Positions 47,015 to 55,716 of a stretch of DNA of 64,000 bases are shown one piece after another. The notes under the pieces were generated by a model. It did no database searches, was not told the origin of the DNA, and worked only from the letters and a program-made list of their open reading frames with translations. Every line of letters starts with the position of its first letter. Within the stretch, counting starts at the first letter, position 1. This stretch comes from Nocardioides sp. W7. Its GTDB lineage: Bacteria; Actinomycetota; Actinomycetes; Propionibacteriales; Nocardioidaceae. The translations under genes and the position numbers were made by a program. Where the stretch lies: assembly GCF_022919075.1 (NCBI RefSeq), contig NZ_CP095078.1:3534001-3598000 (forward strand). Direction: 5' to 3'.

Positions 47015-47531
47015 AGGTGTGAAGGTATCCGGTGGGGTGTTGCAGAGCTCCGGAAGGACCCCGAAACCCTTCGGACCAACCCGGGAATGACCGGCTGCCG
47101 AGCTCGGGTTGTTGTCTAGGGGGTCCGAGGTCCTTCCGAGTCCACCCTCGCGGAGCGGACCGACCTCCGCGAACTGTGTCGGACGGGTGGGTGGCACCCC
47201 ACCCTCCGACACGGCCACTCGGACGTCGGTCCACCGGCCACGATCTGCATGAGCGGACGGCACACAGTCGCGGTTTTCACCAGGGCCTGTCAACACGGCA
47301 GTGACCTGCACAAACGTGCGTCGTCGCAGGTCAGCGGCGCGCAGAATTCACCAGAATTTCGGCCAGATTCCAGACCAGCTCGGCGTGTCGCGGAACGAAT
47401 CTCGCGAACGCGTGCAAAGGCTGCTATCCGAGCCGGGCGCGCTGTCGCTTCCGGACCGACCCGGCGTAGCGTCTGCGTGCCGCAGGACGCACCGAGTCGT
47501 CGGCTGTGGCACAGCCAGGAAGGAGCGACCC
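47015..47531. other. Long divergent intergenic region with a large inverted repeat
   Basis: 517 bases between the divergent lnt and enoyl-CoA hydratase starts. At 47176-47212 GTGTCGGA-C-GGGTGGG pairs with CCCACCC-TCCGACAC around a six-base loop, giving 15 pairs with one bulge. The right half (47250-47500) is less GC-rich than coding DNA and shows no supported reading frame on either strand; the frame that stays open into the crotonase has atypical composition. A long 5' leader or small RNA is possible. Confidence 0.6.
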
Positions 47532-48278
47532 GTGACGGTCGACTACACCCGCGACGATGACGTCGTCCAGGTGCATCTCAACCGGCCCGACCGGCTCAAC
47601 GCCGTGGTGCCGGCCCTCACCGAGGGGCTGGCCGACGCGCTGCGCCGGGCCGCCGCCGAGGGGGCGCGCGCGGTGGTGCTGGCCGGACGGGGACGGTCCT
47701 TCTGCGCCGGGCACGACCTGAAGGAGCCCGAGCCGGTCGAGTCGCCCCTGGAGACCCGGGCCCGCCTCGAGGTGATCCAGGACGTCACCCGCCTGGTCCG
47801 CGCCTTCCCCGGTCCGGTCGTCGCTGCGGTGCACGGCCACGCGCTCGGCGCGGGCTGCGAGTTCGCCCTCGCGTGCGACGTCGTCGTCGCGACCGAGGAC
47901 GCCCAGTTCGGCTTCCCGGAGGTCGAGGTGGGGCTCAGCGTCACGGGCGGCATCTCCCGGCTGCTGCCCGCCCTCGTGGGCTGGGCGCGCGCCAAGGAGC
48001 TGATGCTGCTCGGGGAGCGGGTCACCGGGACCCGGGCGGGTGAGATCGGGCTGGTGGCACGCGTCGTACCCCCCGGCGAGCACGAGACGGTCGCCCTCGA
48101 GATCGCCCGGCGGATCGCTCAGCGTCCGCCGCTGTCGGTGAGCCTGGCCAAGCGGGTGCTCGACGAGGGTCTCGACGCGAGCTTCGAGGAGGCGCTGGGC
48201 CGCGAGGTCGACCACGCCCTGCTGACCTCCCTCTCCGGGGAGGGCGACGCACCGCGGGAGGCGTTCGGCCGTGGCTGA
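47532..48278 (+). CDS. Enoyl-CoA hydratase/isomerase family protein
   Basis: 248 residues from the GTG at 47532, which has AGGAAGGAG at 47518-47526 in front. Crotonase features: FCAGHDLKE and AVHGHALGAGCEFALACDVVVA (oxyanion loops) and FGFPEVEVGLSVTGGISRLLP. The second catalytic glutamate region reads GLSVTGG rather than a typical GLxPGxG, so activity may differ from hydratase. Its stop overlaps the acyl-CoA synthetase start, suggesting joint catabolism of a CoA-activated acid. Confidence 0.93.
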   Translation: MTVDYTRDDDVVQVHLNRPDRLNAVVPALTEGLADALRRAAAEGARAVVLAGRGRSFCAGHDLKEPEPVESPLETRARLEVIQDVTRLVRAFPGPVVAAVHGHALGAGCEFALACDVVVATEDAQFGFPEVEVGLSVTGGISRLLPALVGWARAKELMLLGERVTGTRAGEIGLVARVVPPGEHETVALEIARRIAQRPPLSVSLAKRVLDEGLDASFEEALGREVDHALLTSLSGEGDAPREAFGRG

Positions 48279-49707
48279 GCAGCCGCTGGTCGACCACAGC
48301 CTGATCGATCACAGCCTGGTCGACCACCTCCTGCTGGCTGCCGAGCGGTGGCCGGACCGGCCGGCCTGGACCTTCGACCCGGGCGACGGGCCGAGCGCGA
48401 CGCTGAGCTTCCTGGAGGTCGCGCAGCGCTCCGCGGCGTACGCCCAGGCCCTGCACGAGCGTGGGGTCGTCCCCGGCGACCGGGTGGCGGTGATGCTGGA
48501 CAACCAGCCCGAGTTCCCGCTGGTCTGGCTGGCCCTGATGCGGATCGGGGCGGCGATGGTGCCGCTCAACGTCCGCTACCGCTCGACCGACGTCGGACAC
48601 GTCCTGACTGATGCCGGTTCGCGGATCGCGGTCACCTCGCCGTCGTACGACGACCTGCTCGACCCGCTCACCGATGTCGTGCTGGTCGAGGACCTCGCGC
48701 CGATGGGCGCCTGGGCGCAGGGCCTGGTCGACCCCGACACGGTCGTCAACGTGCAGTACACCTCGGGCACCACCGGGAACCCCAAGGGCTGCCTGCTCAC
48801 CCACCGCTACTGGACGACCCTGGGCACCTCGATGCTGCAGGAGTTCCCGCACGTGGTGACCGCTGACGTGATGCTGACCGCGCAGCCCTTCTTCTACCTC
48901 GACCCGCAGTGGAACGTGGTGACCGCGCTGCTGTCCGGCGCCCACCTGGTGGCCCTCGACGGCTTCCACCCCTCGAGCTTCTGGGCCAAGGTCCGCGAGC
49001 ACGAGGTGACCTACTTCTACTGCCTGGCCGCCATGCCGACGCTGCTGCTCCGGATGCCGCCGGACCCGCTCGACCGGGCGCACCGCGTGCGCGCGGTGCA
49101 GTGCTCGGCCATCCCGGCCGCGCTGCACGCCGAGCTGGAGGAGCGCTGGGGCGTCGCGTGGTACGAGGCGTTCGGCATGACCGAGACCGGCGCCGACCTC
49201 CGGGTCGGCGCCGACGACCACGACGAGCTGGTCGGCACCGGCTGCCTCGGCCGGCCGGCGGCGCACCGGCAGGTCAAACTCGTCGAGGGCGAGCTGTGGC
49301 TGCGCGGTCCCGGCATGATGGAGGGCTACCTCGGCCACCACTCCCCCTTCGTGGACGGCTGGTTCCCCACCGGCGACCTGGCCCGGCTCGACGAGCAGGG
49401 GCGGGTCTACCTCACCGGTCGGCTCAAGGACATGATCCGGCGCAGCGGCGAGAACATCGCCGCGCGCGAGGTGGAGGACGTGTTGCTCACCCACCCGGCC
49501 GTCCGCCTGGCCGCGGTCGTCGGCGTACCCGACGAGCTCCGCGGCGAGGAGGTCAAGGCGTACGTCGTGGCGCCCGGCGCCGGCTCCGCGGAGCTCGACG
49601 CGTGGTGCCGCGAGCGGCTGGCGGACTTCAAGGTGCCGCGGTTCTGGGAGTTCCGCGACGACCTGCCGCTGACCGCCTCGCACCGCGTGGAGAAGGCGAA
49701 GCTGTGA
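48271..49707 (+). CDS. Acyl-CoA synthetase (AMP-forming)
   Basis: 478 residues. ANL-superfamily motifs: YTSGTTGNPKGCLLTH (P-loop), YEAFGMTETGADLR, WFPTGDLARLDEQGRVYLTGRLKDMIRRSGENIA and a C-terminal domain. The C-terminus stops at VEKAKL, where the catalytic A10 lysine would be expected just beyond SHRVEKAK. GTG start inside the crotonase end; the next gene begins at its stop. Starting residues repeat VDHSLIDHSLVDHLL, a short in-frame duplication. Confidence 0.93.
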   Translation: MAEQPLVDHSLIDHSLVDHLLLAAERWPDRPAWTFDPGDGPSATLSFLEVAQRSAAYAQALHERGVVPGDRVAVMLDNQPEFPLVWLALMRIGAAMVPLNVRYRSTDVGHVLTDAGSRIAVTSPSYDDLLDPLTDVVLVEDLAPMGAWAQGLVDPDTVVNVQYTSGTTGNPKGCLLTHRYWTTLGTSMLQEFPHVVTADVMLTAQPFFYLDPQWNVVTALLSGAHLVALDGFHPSSFWAKVREHEVTYFYCLAAMPTLLLRMPPDPLDRAHRVRAVQCSAIPAALHAELEERWGVAWYEAFGMTETGADLRVGADDHDELVGTGCLGRPAAHRQVKLVEGELWLRGPGMMEGYLGHHSPFVDGWFPTGDLARLDEQGRVYLTGRLKDMIRRSGENIAAREVEDVLLTHPAVRLAAVVGVPDELRGEEVKAYVVAPGAGSAELDAWCRERLADFKVPRFWEFRDDLPLTASHRVEKAKL

Positions 49708-51323
49708 GCCTGCAGGCCGATCTGCTGCTGACCAACGCCCGGGTCCGCACCCTGGAGGGGCTCGGTCGCGGCGACGTGGCTCCGGCCGTCGCGGTGCTGA
49801 ACGGTCGGATCGTCGCGCTTGAGGACGTGCCCGCCCGTCGCGCGATCGACCTCGGCGGGGCGGTGGTCGCGCCCGGCTTCCACGACGCGCACAACCACAT
49901 GGCCTGGTACGGCCTGTCGCTGGCCGAGGTCGACCTGCGGGTGCCGAGCCTCGAGGCGCTGTACGACGCCGTCGCGGCCCGAGCAGCCGGGCTCGGACCC
50001 GACGAGTGGGTCGTCGGTGCGGGGTACGACGAGAACAAGCTCGGCGCCCACCCGGACCGCAGCTCGCTGGACCGCGCGGCCGACGGCCGACCGGTCTGGC
50101 TCAAGCACACCTCCGGGCACATGTGCACGGTGAACAGCACGGTGCTGGCCGAGCTCGGCATCGCCGACGCGCCCGTCGAGGTGCCCGGCGGCCTGGTCGT
50201 CGTCGACGGGGCCGGCCGACCGACCGGCCTGCTGCAGGAGCAGGCCCAGCAGCTGCTCTCCCGGCTGGTCCTCCCCTACCCCGTCGCCACCCTGGTGGAC
50301 GCGATCGAGCGCGCCGGGCGGGTGTACCTGTCCCAGGGCATCACCAGCGTCGTGGAGGCCGGCATCGGCGGCGGCTGGATCGGCAAGAGCCCGGTCGAGG
50401 TGGCGGCCTACCAGCTGGCTCGCGACACCGGACGACTGCCGGTCCGGGTCGAGCTGATGGTGGCCGCCGACGCGCTGCATCCGCTGACCGCACACGCCGA
50501 GGACGGCGTCGTCCGCGGGCTCGACCTCGGCATCCGCTCCGGGCTCGGCGACGACCGGCTGCGGATCGGGCCGGTCAAGGTCTTCTCCGACGGCTCCCTG
50601 ATCGGGCACACCTGCGCCCTGACCGCGGACTTCGCCGACACCCCCGGCTCGCGGGGCTACCTCCAGGACGACGCCGACGCGCTCACCCGGACCATCCTCG
50701 AGGCGCACCGGTCGGGATGGCGGGTCGCGACCCACGCGATCGGCGACGCCGCGATCGACCTGGTCCTCGACGCGTACGCCGACGCGCAGTCCCGGTGGCC
50801 GCGGCCCGACGTACGCCACCGGATCGAGCACTTCGGGGTCTCGCGCCCCGACCAGGTCGCCCGCGCGGCGGAGCTCGGGGTCGTTCCGGTGCCGCAGGGC
50901 CGGTTCGTCGGTGAGATCGGCGACGGCATGCTGCGGGCGCTCGGTCCCGACCGGGCGGGCTGGGCGTACCGGTATCGCTCGCTGCTGGATGCGGGCATCA
51001 CGCCACCCGGGAGCTCCGACCGGCCGGTCGTCGACGGCGCGCCGCTGCTCGGCATCCACGACATGGTCAACCGCCTGACCGAGAGCGGGTCGCCCTGCGG
51101 CCCCGAGGAGGCGATCACCGGCCTGGAGGCGCTGACGGCGTACACCCTCGGGTCGGCGTACGCCTCGCACCAGGAGCACGACCGCGGCACGGTCGCCGTC
51201 GGCAAGCGGGCCGACCTCGTGGTGCTCTCCGACGACCCGGCGAGCGTCGACCCGGCCACGATCCGCGACCTCGAGGTGCTCGGCACGGTGCTGGGCGGAG
51301 AGGTGGTGCACGGTGCCTGGTGA
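49704..51323 (+). CDS. YtcJ-like amidohydrolase
   Basis: 539 residues. The metal site DAHNHMAWYG near residue 70, KVFSDGSLIGH, THAIGDAAIDLVLDAY and RIEHFGVSRP match the YtcJ-type amidohydrolases, which hydrolyse exocyclic amides or enamides. GTG at 49704 overlaps the synthetase stop (GTGA). The long frame upstream is out-of-frame read-through of the synthetase gene. It shares a 10-base overlap with the next GNAT gene, so five genes run without gaps from 47532. Confidence 0.92.
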   Translation: MSLQADLLLTNARVRTLEGLGRGDVAPAVAVLNGRIVALEDVPARRAIDLGGAVVAPGFHDAHNHMAWYGLSLAEVDLRVPSLEALYDAVAARAAGLGPDEWVVGAGYDENKLGAHPDRSSLDRAADGRPVWLKHTSGHMCTVNSTVLAELGIADAPVEVPGGLVVVDGAGRPTGLLQEQAQQLLSRLVLPYPVATLVDAIERAGRVYLSQGITSVVEAGIGGGWIGKSPVEVAAYQLARDTGRLPVRVELMVAADALHPLTAHAEDGVVRGLDLGIRSGLGDDRLRIGPVKVFSDGSLIGHTCALTADFADTPGSRGYLQDDADALTRTILEAHRSGWRVATHAIGDAAIDLVLDAYADAQSRWPRPDVRHRIEHFGVSRPDQVARAAELGVVPVPQGRFVGEIGDGMLRALGPDRAGWAYRYRSLLDAGITPPGSSDRPVVDGAPLLGIHDMVNRLTESGSPCGPEEAITGLEALTAYTLGSAYASHQEHDRGTVAVGKRADLVVLSDDPASVDPATIRDLEVLGTVLGGEVVHGAW

Positions 51324-51921
51324 CGGGCGGCTGGTCTCGGCCGCGACCCTGTCTGACCCCGAGCTCGAGGCGGTTCGCGCGATCTACGAGGCGGCGTTCC
51401 CCGAGGAGCTGACGGTGCCGTTCGCCGACCTGCTCATCGACCGGCTGCTCGTGCGCGTCGAGGACGACGGCCCGAGCGGGTTCGCGCTGGTGCGCGACCT
51501 GGGCCCGACCGGGTGGACGTTCCTGCGCTACTACGCCGTCGGCCGCCGCGGACGCGGCATCGGGTCGCTGATGTGGGCGGACCTGACCGCACTGCTCGCC
51601 GCCGAGGGCCGCACCCGCCTGGTCTGGGACGTCGAGGACCCCGACGAGCCGGGGCTCCCCGACCACGCCGTCGAGGAGCACCGGCGCCGGATCGCCTTCT
51701 ACGAACGGCTCGGCGGCCGGCTGCTCCCGGTCCGGGAGTACTTCCCACCCCACGACGACGGGCACGCGCCGGCGCTGCGGCTGATGGACCGGCCGCTGCG
51801 GCCCGGCGTACCTGAGGAGGCGCTGCGCGAACTGGTGGAGGGCGTCTACGAGCGGCGGTACGGCGTCCCGGCCGACTCCCCCGTCGTACGCCGGACACTG
51901 GTGGCCAGCAACCTGCTCTGA
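51313..51921 (+). CDS. GNAT family N-acetyltransferase
   Basis: 202 residues. The acetyl-CoA loop is RRGRGIGSLMWADL near residue 78; FYERLGGRLLPVREYF follows with the usual GNAT strand order. It overlaps the amidohydrolase end and lies 58 bases before the lysine aminomutase, so a beta-lysine acetyltransferase role is possible but unproven. GTG start. Confidence 0.85.
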   Translation: MPGDGRLVSAATLSDPELEAVRAIYEAAFPEELTVPFADLLIDRLLVRVEDDGPSGFALVRDLGPTGWTFLRYYAVGRRGRGIGSLMWADLTALLAAEGRTRLVWDVEDPDEPGLPDHAVEEHRRRIAFYERLGGRLLPVREYFPPHDDGHAPALRLMDRPLRPGVPEEALRELVEGVYERRYGVPADSPVVRRTLVASNLL

Positions 51922-51979
51922 CAGAAGATCGTGTTGCTGCATTCTCGGACTGCAGGAGATCCTGTGGCACCCTGGGTCC

Positions 51980-53458
51980 ATGACCATCGAGACTTCGATC
52001 GCGCCCCCGGTGGAGGACGAGACCGGACAGCCCTACCCGTACCGGCGGGTGGAGCTCGTCGAGCCCGACTGGACCCGTTTCCCCGGATGGCGGGACGTGA
52101 GCGCCAGCGAGTGGGCCTCGGTGCAGTGGCAGCGCACGCACTGCGTCAAGAACGTCAAGCAGCTGCGTGAGCTGATGGGCGACCTGCTCGACGACCGGTT
52201 CTACGCCGACCTCGAGCGTGACCAGGCCGAGCGCGCCACGATGTCGATGCTGGTGCCGCCGCAGATGCTCAACACGATGGTCCCCGGATTCGAGCCTGCC
52301 GGGTCCGGCTCGCTGACCGAGGCGTTCACGGAGGCCTTCTACGGCGACCCGATCCGCCACTACATGCTCCCGGTCTTCAGCGACCGTCGTACCGACTGGC
52401 CCTCGCACCCGCACGCCACCCGCGACTCGCTGCACGAGCACGACATGTGGGCGACCGAGGGCCTCACCCATCGCTACCCCACCAAGGTGCTCGCCGAGCT
52501 GCTGCCGACCTGCCCGCAGTACTGCGGGCACTGCACCCGGATGGACCTGGTCGGCAACTCCACGCCGGTGATCGAGAAATTGCGGTTTGTGACCAAACCG
52601 CAAGACCGGCTGGGCGACATGCTGGCCTACCTGCGGCGTACGCCGTCCGTGCGCGACGTCGTGGTCTCCGGCGGCGACGTGGCCAACATGCCCTGGCCCC
52701 GACTCGAGGCGTTCCTGACCTCGGTGCTGGAGATCGAGAACGTCCGCGACATCCGCCTCGCGACCAAGGCGCTGATCGGCCTGCCGCAGCACTGGCTGCA
52801 GCCCGACGTGGTCGAGGGCATCGGCCGGGTCGCCGAGCTGGCCCGCGCCCGAGGCGTATCGGTGGCCATGCACACCCACGCCAACCACGCCCAGTCGATC
52901 ACGCCGATCGTGGCGCAGGCGGCCGGGGCGATGCTCGACGCCGGACTACGCGACGTGCGCAACCAGGGGGTGCTGCTCAACGGCGTGAACGCCGATCCGC
53001 ACGCGCTGCTCGACCTGTGCTTCAGGCTCCTCGACGGCGCGCGGATCATGCCCTACTACTTCTACATGTGCGACCTGATCCCCTACTCCGAGCACTGGCG
53101 GGTCTCGGTCGCCCACGCCCAGCGGCTGCAGCACCACATCATGGGCTACATGCCCGGCTTCGCGACCCCGCGGATCGTCTGCGACGTCCCGTTCGTCGGT
53201 AAGCGCTGGGTGCATCAGCTCAGCGGCTACGACACCGAGCGCGGCATCTCGTACTGGACGAAGAACTACCGCACCTCGATCGAGGCAAGCGACCCCGAGG
53301 CGCTGACCCGGACCTACGAGTACTACGACCCGATCCACACCCTGCCCGCCGCCGGCCGGGAGTGGTGGGAGCAGCACGGACGGCTCGACGAGTCCAAGCT
53401 GCTGGCCGCCGAGGCCGCCGAGGCCTCCCGACGTACGGCGGCGCTGCAGGCGCACTGA
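51980..53458 (+). CDS. kamA: Lysine 2,3-aminomutase-type radical SAM protein
   Basis: 492 residues. The radical-SAM cluster CPQYCGHC has C178, C182 and C185; VVVSGGDVAN (the SAM-binding GGD) and GVLLNGVN with MPYYFYMCDLIP are typical of KamA, and the PLP site is expected in the C-terminal part. Lysine 2,3-aminomutase makes beta-lysine. ATG at 51980. Codons 201-208, around KLRFVTKPQ, lie in a hairpin and use AAA, TTG, TTT and CAA, which are rare elsewhere here. An Lrp-type regulator faces it from downstream. Confidence 0.92.
   Translation: MTIETSIAPPVEDETGQPYPYRRVELVEPDWTRFPGWRDVSASEWASVQWQRTHCVKNVKQLRELMGDLLDDRFYADLERDQAERATMSMLVPPQMLNTMVPGFEPAGSGSLTEAFTEAFYGDPIRHYMLPVFSDRRTDWPSHPHATRDSLHEHDMWATEGLTHRYPTKVLAELLPTCPQYCGHCTRMDLVGNSTPVIEKLRFVTKPQDRLGDMLAYLRRTPSVRDVVVSGGDVANMPWPRLEAFLTSVLEIENVRDIRLATKALIGLPQHWLQPDVVEGIGRVAELARARGVSVAMHTHANHAQSITPIVAQAAGAMLDAGLRDVRNQGVLLNGVNADPHALLDLCFRLLDGARIMPYYFYMCDLIPYSEHWRVSVAHAQRLQHHIMGYMPGFATPRIVCDVPFVGKRWVHQLSGYDTERGISYWTKNYRTSIEASDPEALTRTYEYYDPIHTLPAAGREWWEQHGRLDESKLLAAEAAEASRRTAALQAH
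52580..52603. repeat. Hairpin within kamA resembling half of the TTTGGTCACCAA repeat
   Basis: TTGCGGTTTG (52580-52589) and CAAACCGCAA (52594-52603) form a perfect ten-base stem around TGAC. It shares 18 of 19 positions with the right arms of the inverted-pair repeats (TTGCGGTTGGTGACCAAAC). It is fully inside the kamA reading frame. Confidence 0.7.
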
Positions 53459-53493
53459 TTCCTGCTTGCGGTCACGGGGGCGGTGCCCGGGGT

Positions 53494-53558
53494 GTGCCGT
53501 TTGGTCACCAACGGCAGCGGATCGGTCGCCCGCGTTGCGGTTGGTGACCAAACGGCAC
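53494..53558. repeat. TTTGGTCACCAA inverted-pair repeat, copy C
   Basis: Left arm TGCCGTTTGGTCACCAACGG at 53495-53514, right arm TTGCGGTTGGTGACCAAACG at 53535-53554, 18 bases apart. It occupies the gap between the convergent kamA and Lrp genes, so it could act as a bidirectional terminator. Confidence 0.92.
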
Positions 53559-53567
53559 CGTCGTCGG

Positions 53568-54023
53568 TCAGCCGCTGACAGGCCGGTTCTCGTAGAACGT
53601 CGAGAGCACGATCGTGGTGCGGGTCGAGACGTTCGCCGCGGCCCGGATCCGCGCCAGCAGCTCCTCGAGGTGACGCGGCGTGGCGACCCGCACCTTCAGC
53701 ACGTACGACTCCTCGCCCGCCACCGACCAGCAGGACTCGATCTCGGGCACGTCGCGGAGCCGTTCGGGTGAGTCATCGGGCTGCGAGGGATCGATCGGTC
53801 GGATCGAGATGAACGCCGTCAGCGGCATCCCGACCTCCTCGTGGTTGATCGTGGCGCCGTAGCCGAGGATCAAACCCCGCTGCTCCAGCCGCTTGACCCG
53901 CTGGTGCACCGCCGACGTCGACAGGCCGGTGGCCTTGCCGAGATCGGTGAAAGACATCCGGCCGTCGGCGGCCAGGAGGTCGAGGATCTTGCGATCGGTG
54001 GCTTCGACGTCGGGAGGGCTCAC
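53568..54023 (-). CDS. Lrp/AsnC family transcriptional regulator
   Basis: 151 residues. HTH at residues 8-55 (DRKILDLLAADGRMSFTDLGKATGLSTSAVHQRVKRLE), then the RAM ligand domain with VATPRHLEELLARIRAAANVSTRTTIVLSTFYENRP. Such proteins sense amino acids. It converges on kamA, so lysine or beta-lysine control is an attractive but unproven idea. GTG start. Confidence 0.94.
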   Translation of the reverse strand: MSPPDVEATDRKILDLLAADGRMSFTDLGKATGLSTSAVHQRVKRLEQRGLILGYGATINHEEVGMPLTAFISIRPIDPSQPDDSPERLRDVPEIESCWSVAGEESYVLKVRVATPRHLEELLARIRAAANVSTRTTIVLSTFYENRPVSG

Positions 54024-54074
54024 GGCCGACAGGGTAGCGACACTCGCCCGTCACCACATGGCAGGATCACGGAC

Positions 54075-55004
54075 GTGACCAGCCCGCAGACCGGCCGCCT
54101 GATGCTCCTCGACACTGCCTCGATGTACTTCCGGGCCTACTTCGGGGTGCCCCCGATCAGCGCCCCGGACGGCACCCCCGTGAACGCGGTGCGTGGCCTG
54201 ATGGACTTCATCAGCCGGCTCGTCACCCAGTACGAGCCGAGCCACCTGGTCTGCTGCTGGGACAACGACTGGCGTCCGCAGTGGCGCGTCGACCTGGTGC
54301 CGTCGTACAAGGGGCACCGTGTGGTCGAGGAAGTGGCGACAGCGCCCGACGTCGAGGTGATCGAGGACGACCTGCAGGTTCAGGTGCCGATCATCTTGGA
54401 GGTCCTCGACGCGTTCGGCATCGCCGTGATCGGCCACGACGGCTACGAGGCCGACGATGTGATCGGCACCCTCGCCACCGACGCGGGCCAACCGGTGGAC
54501 ATCGTCACCGGTGACCGGGACCTGTTCCAGCTCGTCGACGACGACGCCGACGTCCGGGTGCTCTACATCGCCCGCGGGGTGGGCAACCACGAGCGGATCA
54601 CCAACCAGTGGGTGGTCGACAAGTACGGCATCGACGCCCGCCAGTACGCCGACTTCGCCACCCTGCGAGGCGATGCCTCCGACGGTCTGCCCGGCGTGAA
54701 GGGGGTCGGCGAGAAGACCGCGGCCACCCTGCTGCAGCGCTTTGGCGACATGGCCGGCATCATCGCCGCCGTCCACGACCCGGCGTCCGACCTCGGGCCC
54801 GGACCGCGCAGCAAGATCAAGGCGGCGGCCGACTACCTGGCGGTGGCGCCGCAGGTCGTCGCGGTCGCCCGCGACCTGCCCCTCGACCGCAGCGACCTGC
54901 TGCTCCCCCTGGCTCCGCGAGACCCGGCGAAGGTGCACGAGCTCGCCGTGCGCCGGGGACTGGAGTCGCCCGCCGAGCGGCTGACCGCGGCTCTGACCCG
55001 CTGA
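54075..55004 (+). CDS. 5'-3' exonuclease (FEN-like, Pol I N-terminal type)
   Basis: 309 residues. MLLDTASMYFRAYFGVP, DGYEADDVIGTLATDAG, IVTGDRDLFQLVDDDADVRVLY and GDASDGLPGVKGVGEKTAATLL carry the metal-binding aspartates and the helix-hairpin-helix. This stand-alone homologue occurs beside helY in M. tuberculosis (Rv2090). GTG at 54075; earlier in-frame starts fall within the Lrp gene's antisense. Confidence 0.93.
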   Translation: MTSPQTGRLMLLDTASMYFRAYFGVPPISAPDGTPVNAVRGLMDFISRLVTQYEPSHLVCCWDNDWRPQWRVDLVPSYKGHRVVEEVATAPDVEVIEDDLQVQVPIILEVLDAFGIAVIGHDGYEADDVIGTLATDAGQPVDIVTGDRDLFQLVDDDADVRVLYIARGVGNHERITNQWVVDKYGIDARQYADFATLRGDASDGLPGVKGVGEKTAATLLQRFGDMAGIIAAVHDPASDLGPGPRSKIKAAADYLAVAPQVVAVARDLPLDRSDLLLPLAPRDPAKVHELAVRRGLESPAERLTAALTR

Positions 55005-55032
55005 TCACCGGTCCCCTCCTACGGTGGAGGGC

Positions 55033-55698
55033 ATGGACAAGATCGCGATCGTCGGAGGCCATGGCCAGGTGGCCCGCCACCTGCTCGTCGAGTTGCGGCG
55101 CACCGAGCACCGCCCGGTGGCGCTGGTGCGCAAGGAGGAGTACCGCGCGGAGCTCGAGCAGCGCGGTGCCGAGGTGCGGCTGCTCGACATCGAGCAGCAG
55201 GATGCCGACGCCTTCGCCGCGGCGTTCGAGGGCTGCGCCGCGGTGGTCTTCGCCGCGGGTGGCGGCCCCGACGGAAACATCGACCGCAAGCGCACCGTCG
55301 ACCTGGAGGGCTCGCTGAAGTCGATCGAGGGCGCCCGGTGGGCCGGCATCCAGCGCTTCGTGCAGATCTCGGCCATCGGCGTCGACGAGCCGCTGCCCGA
55401 CGACACCGCGGAGGTGTGGCGTGCGTACGTCGAGGCCAAGCGCGACGCCGATGCCGCCCTGCGCGACAGTGGCTTGGCCTGGACGATCATCCGCCCCGGC
55501 CGGCTCACCGACGACCCCGCCACCGGGCGCATCACCCTCGGCCCGAAGGTCGACCGCGGCGACGTCACGCGCGCGGACGTCGCCGCCGTCGTCGCCGCTG
55601 TACTCGGCCAGGAATCCACGGTCGGCCGGCAGTGGGAGCTGGTCGGGGGCGACACCCCCGTTCCGGAGGCGGTGCGGGCTCAGGTCGAAGCCGGCTGA
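55033..55698 (+). CDS. NAD(P)-binding SDR-like protein (atypical SDR)
   Basis: 221 residues. MDKIAIVGGHGQVARHLLVEL has the GGHGxxA dinucleotide loop of the NmrA/HSCARG-like atypical SDR group; WTIIRPGRLTDDPATGRI is the usual end of the core. No active-site YxxxK, which suggests a redox sensor or a reductase with another mechanism. ATG at 55033 with GGTGGAGG ahead. Confidence 0.88.
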   Translation: MDKIAIVGGHGQVARHLLVELRRTEHRPVALVRKEEYRAELEQRGAEVRLLDIEQQDADAFAAAFEGCAAVVFAAGGGPDGNIDRKRTVDLEGSLKSIEGARWAGIQRFVQISAIGVDEPLPDDTAEVWRAYVEAKRDADAALRDSGLAWTIIRPGRLTDDPATGRITLGPKVDRGDVTRADVAAVVAAVLGQESTVGRQWELVGGDTPVPEAVRAQVEAG

Positions 55699-55716
55699 GC
55701 TGGGAGCTTGATGCCG

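Noticed and set aside
47176..47212. Terminator for a gene in the lnt-crotonase gap
   Set aside because: The hairpin lies between two divergent starts, so no annotated gene ends there; its role is left open.
47301..47531. Longer start for the enoyl-CoA hydratase
   Set aside because: The added residues are unlike any crotonase N-terminus and the GTG at 47532 has a near-perfect ribosome binding site.
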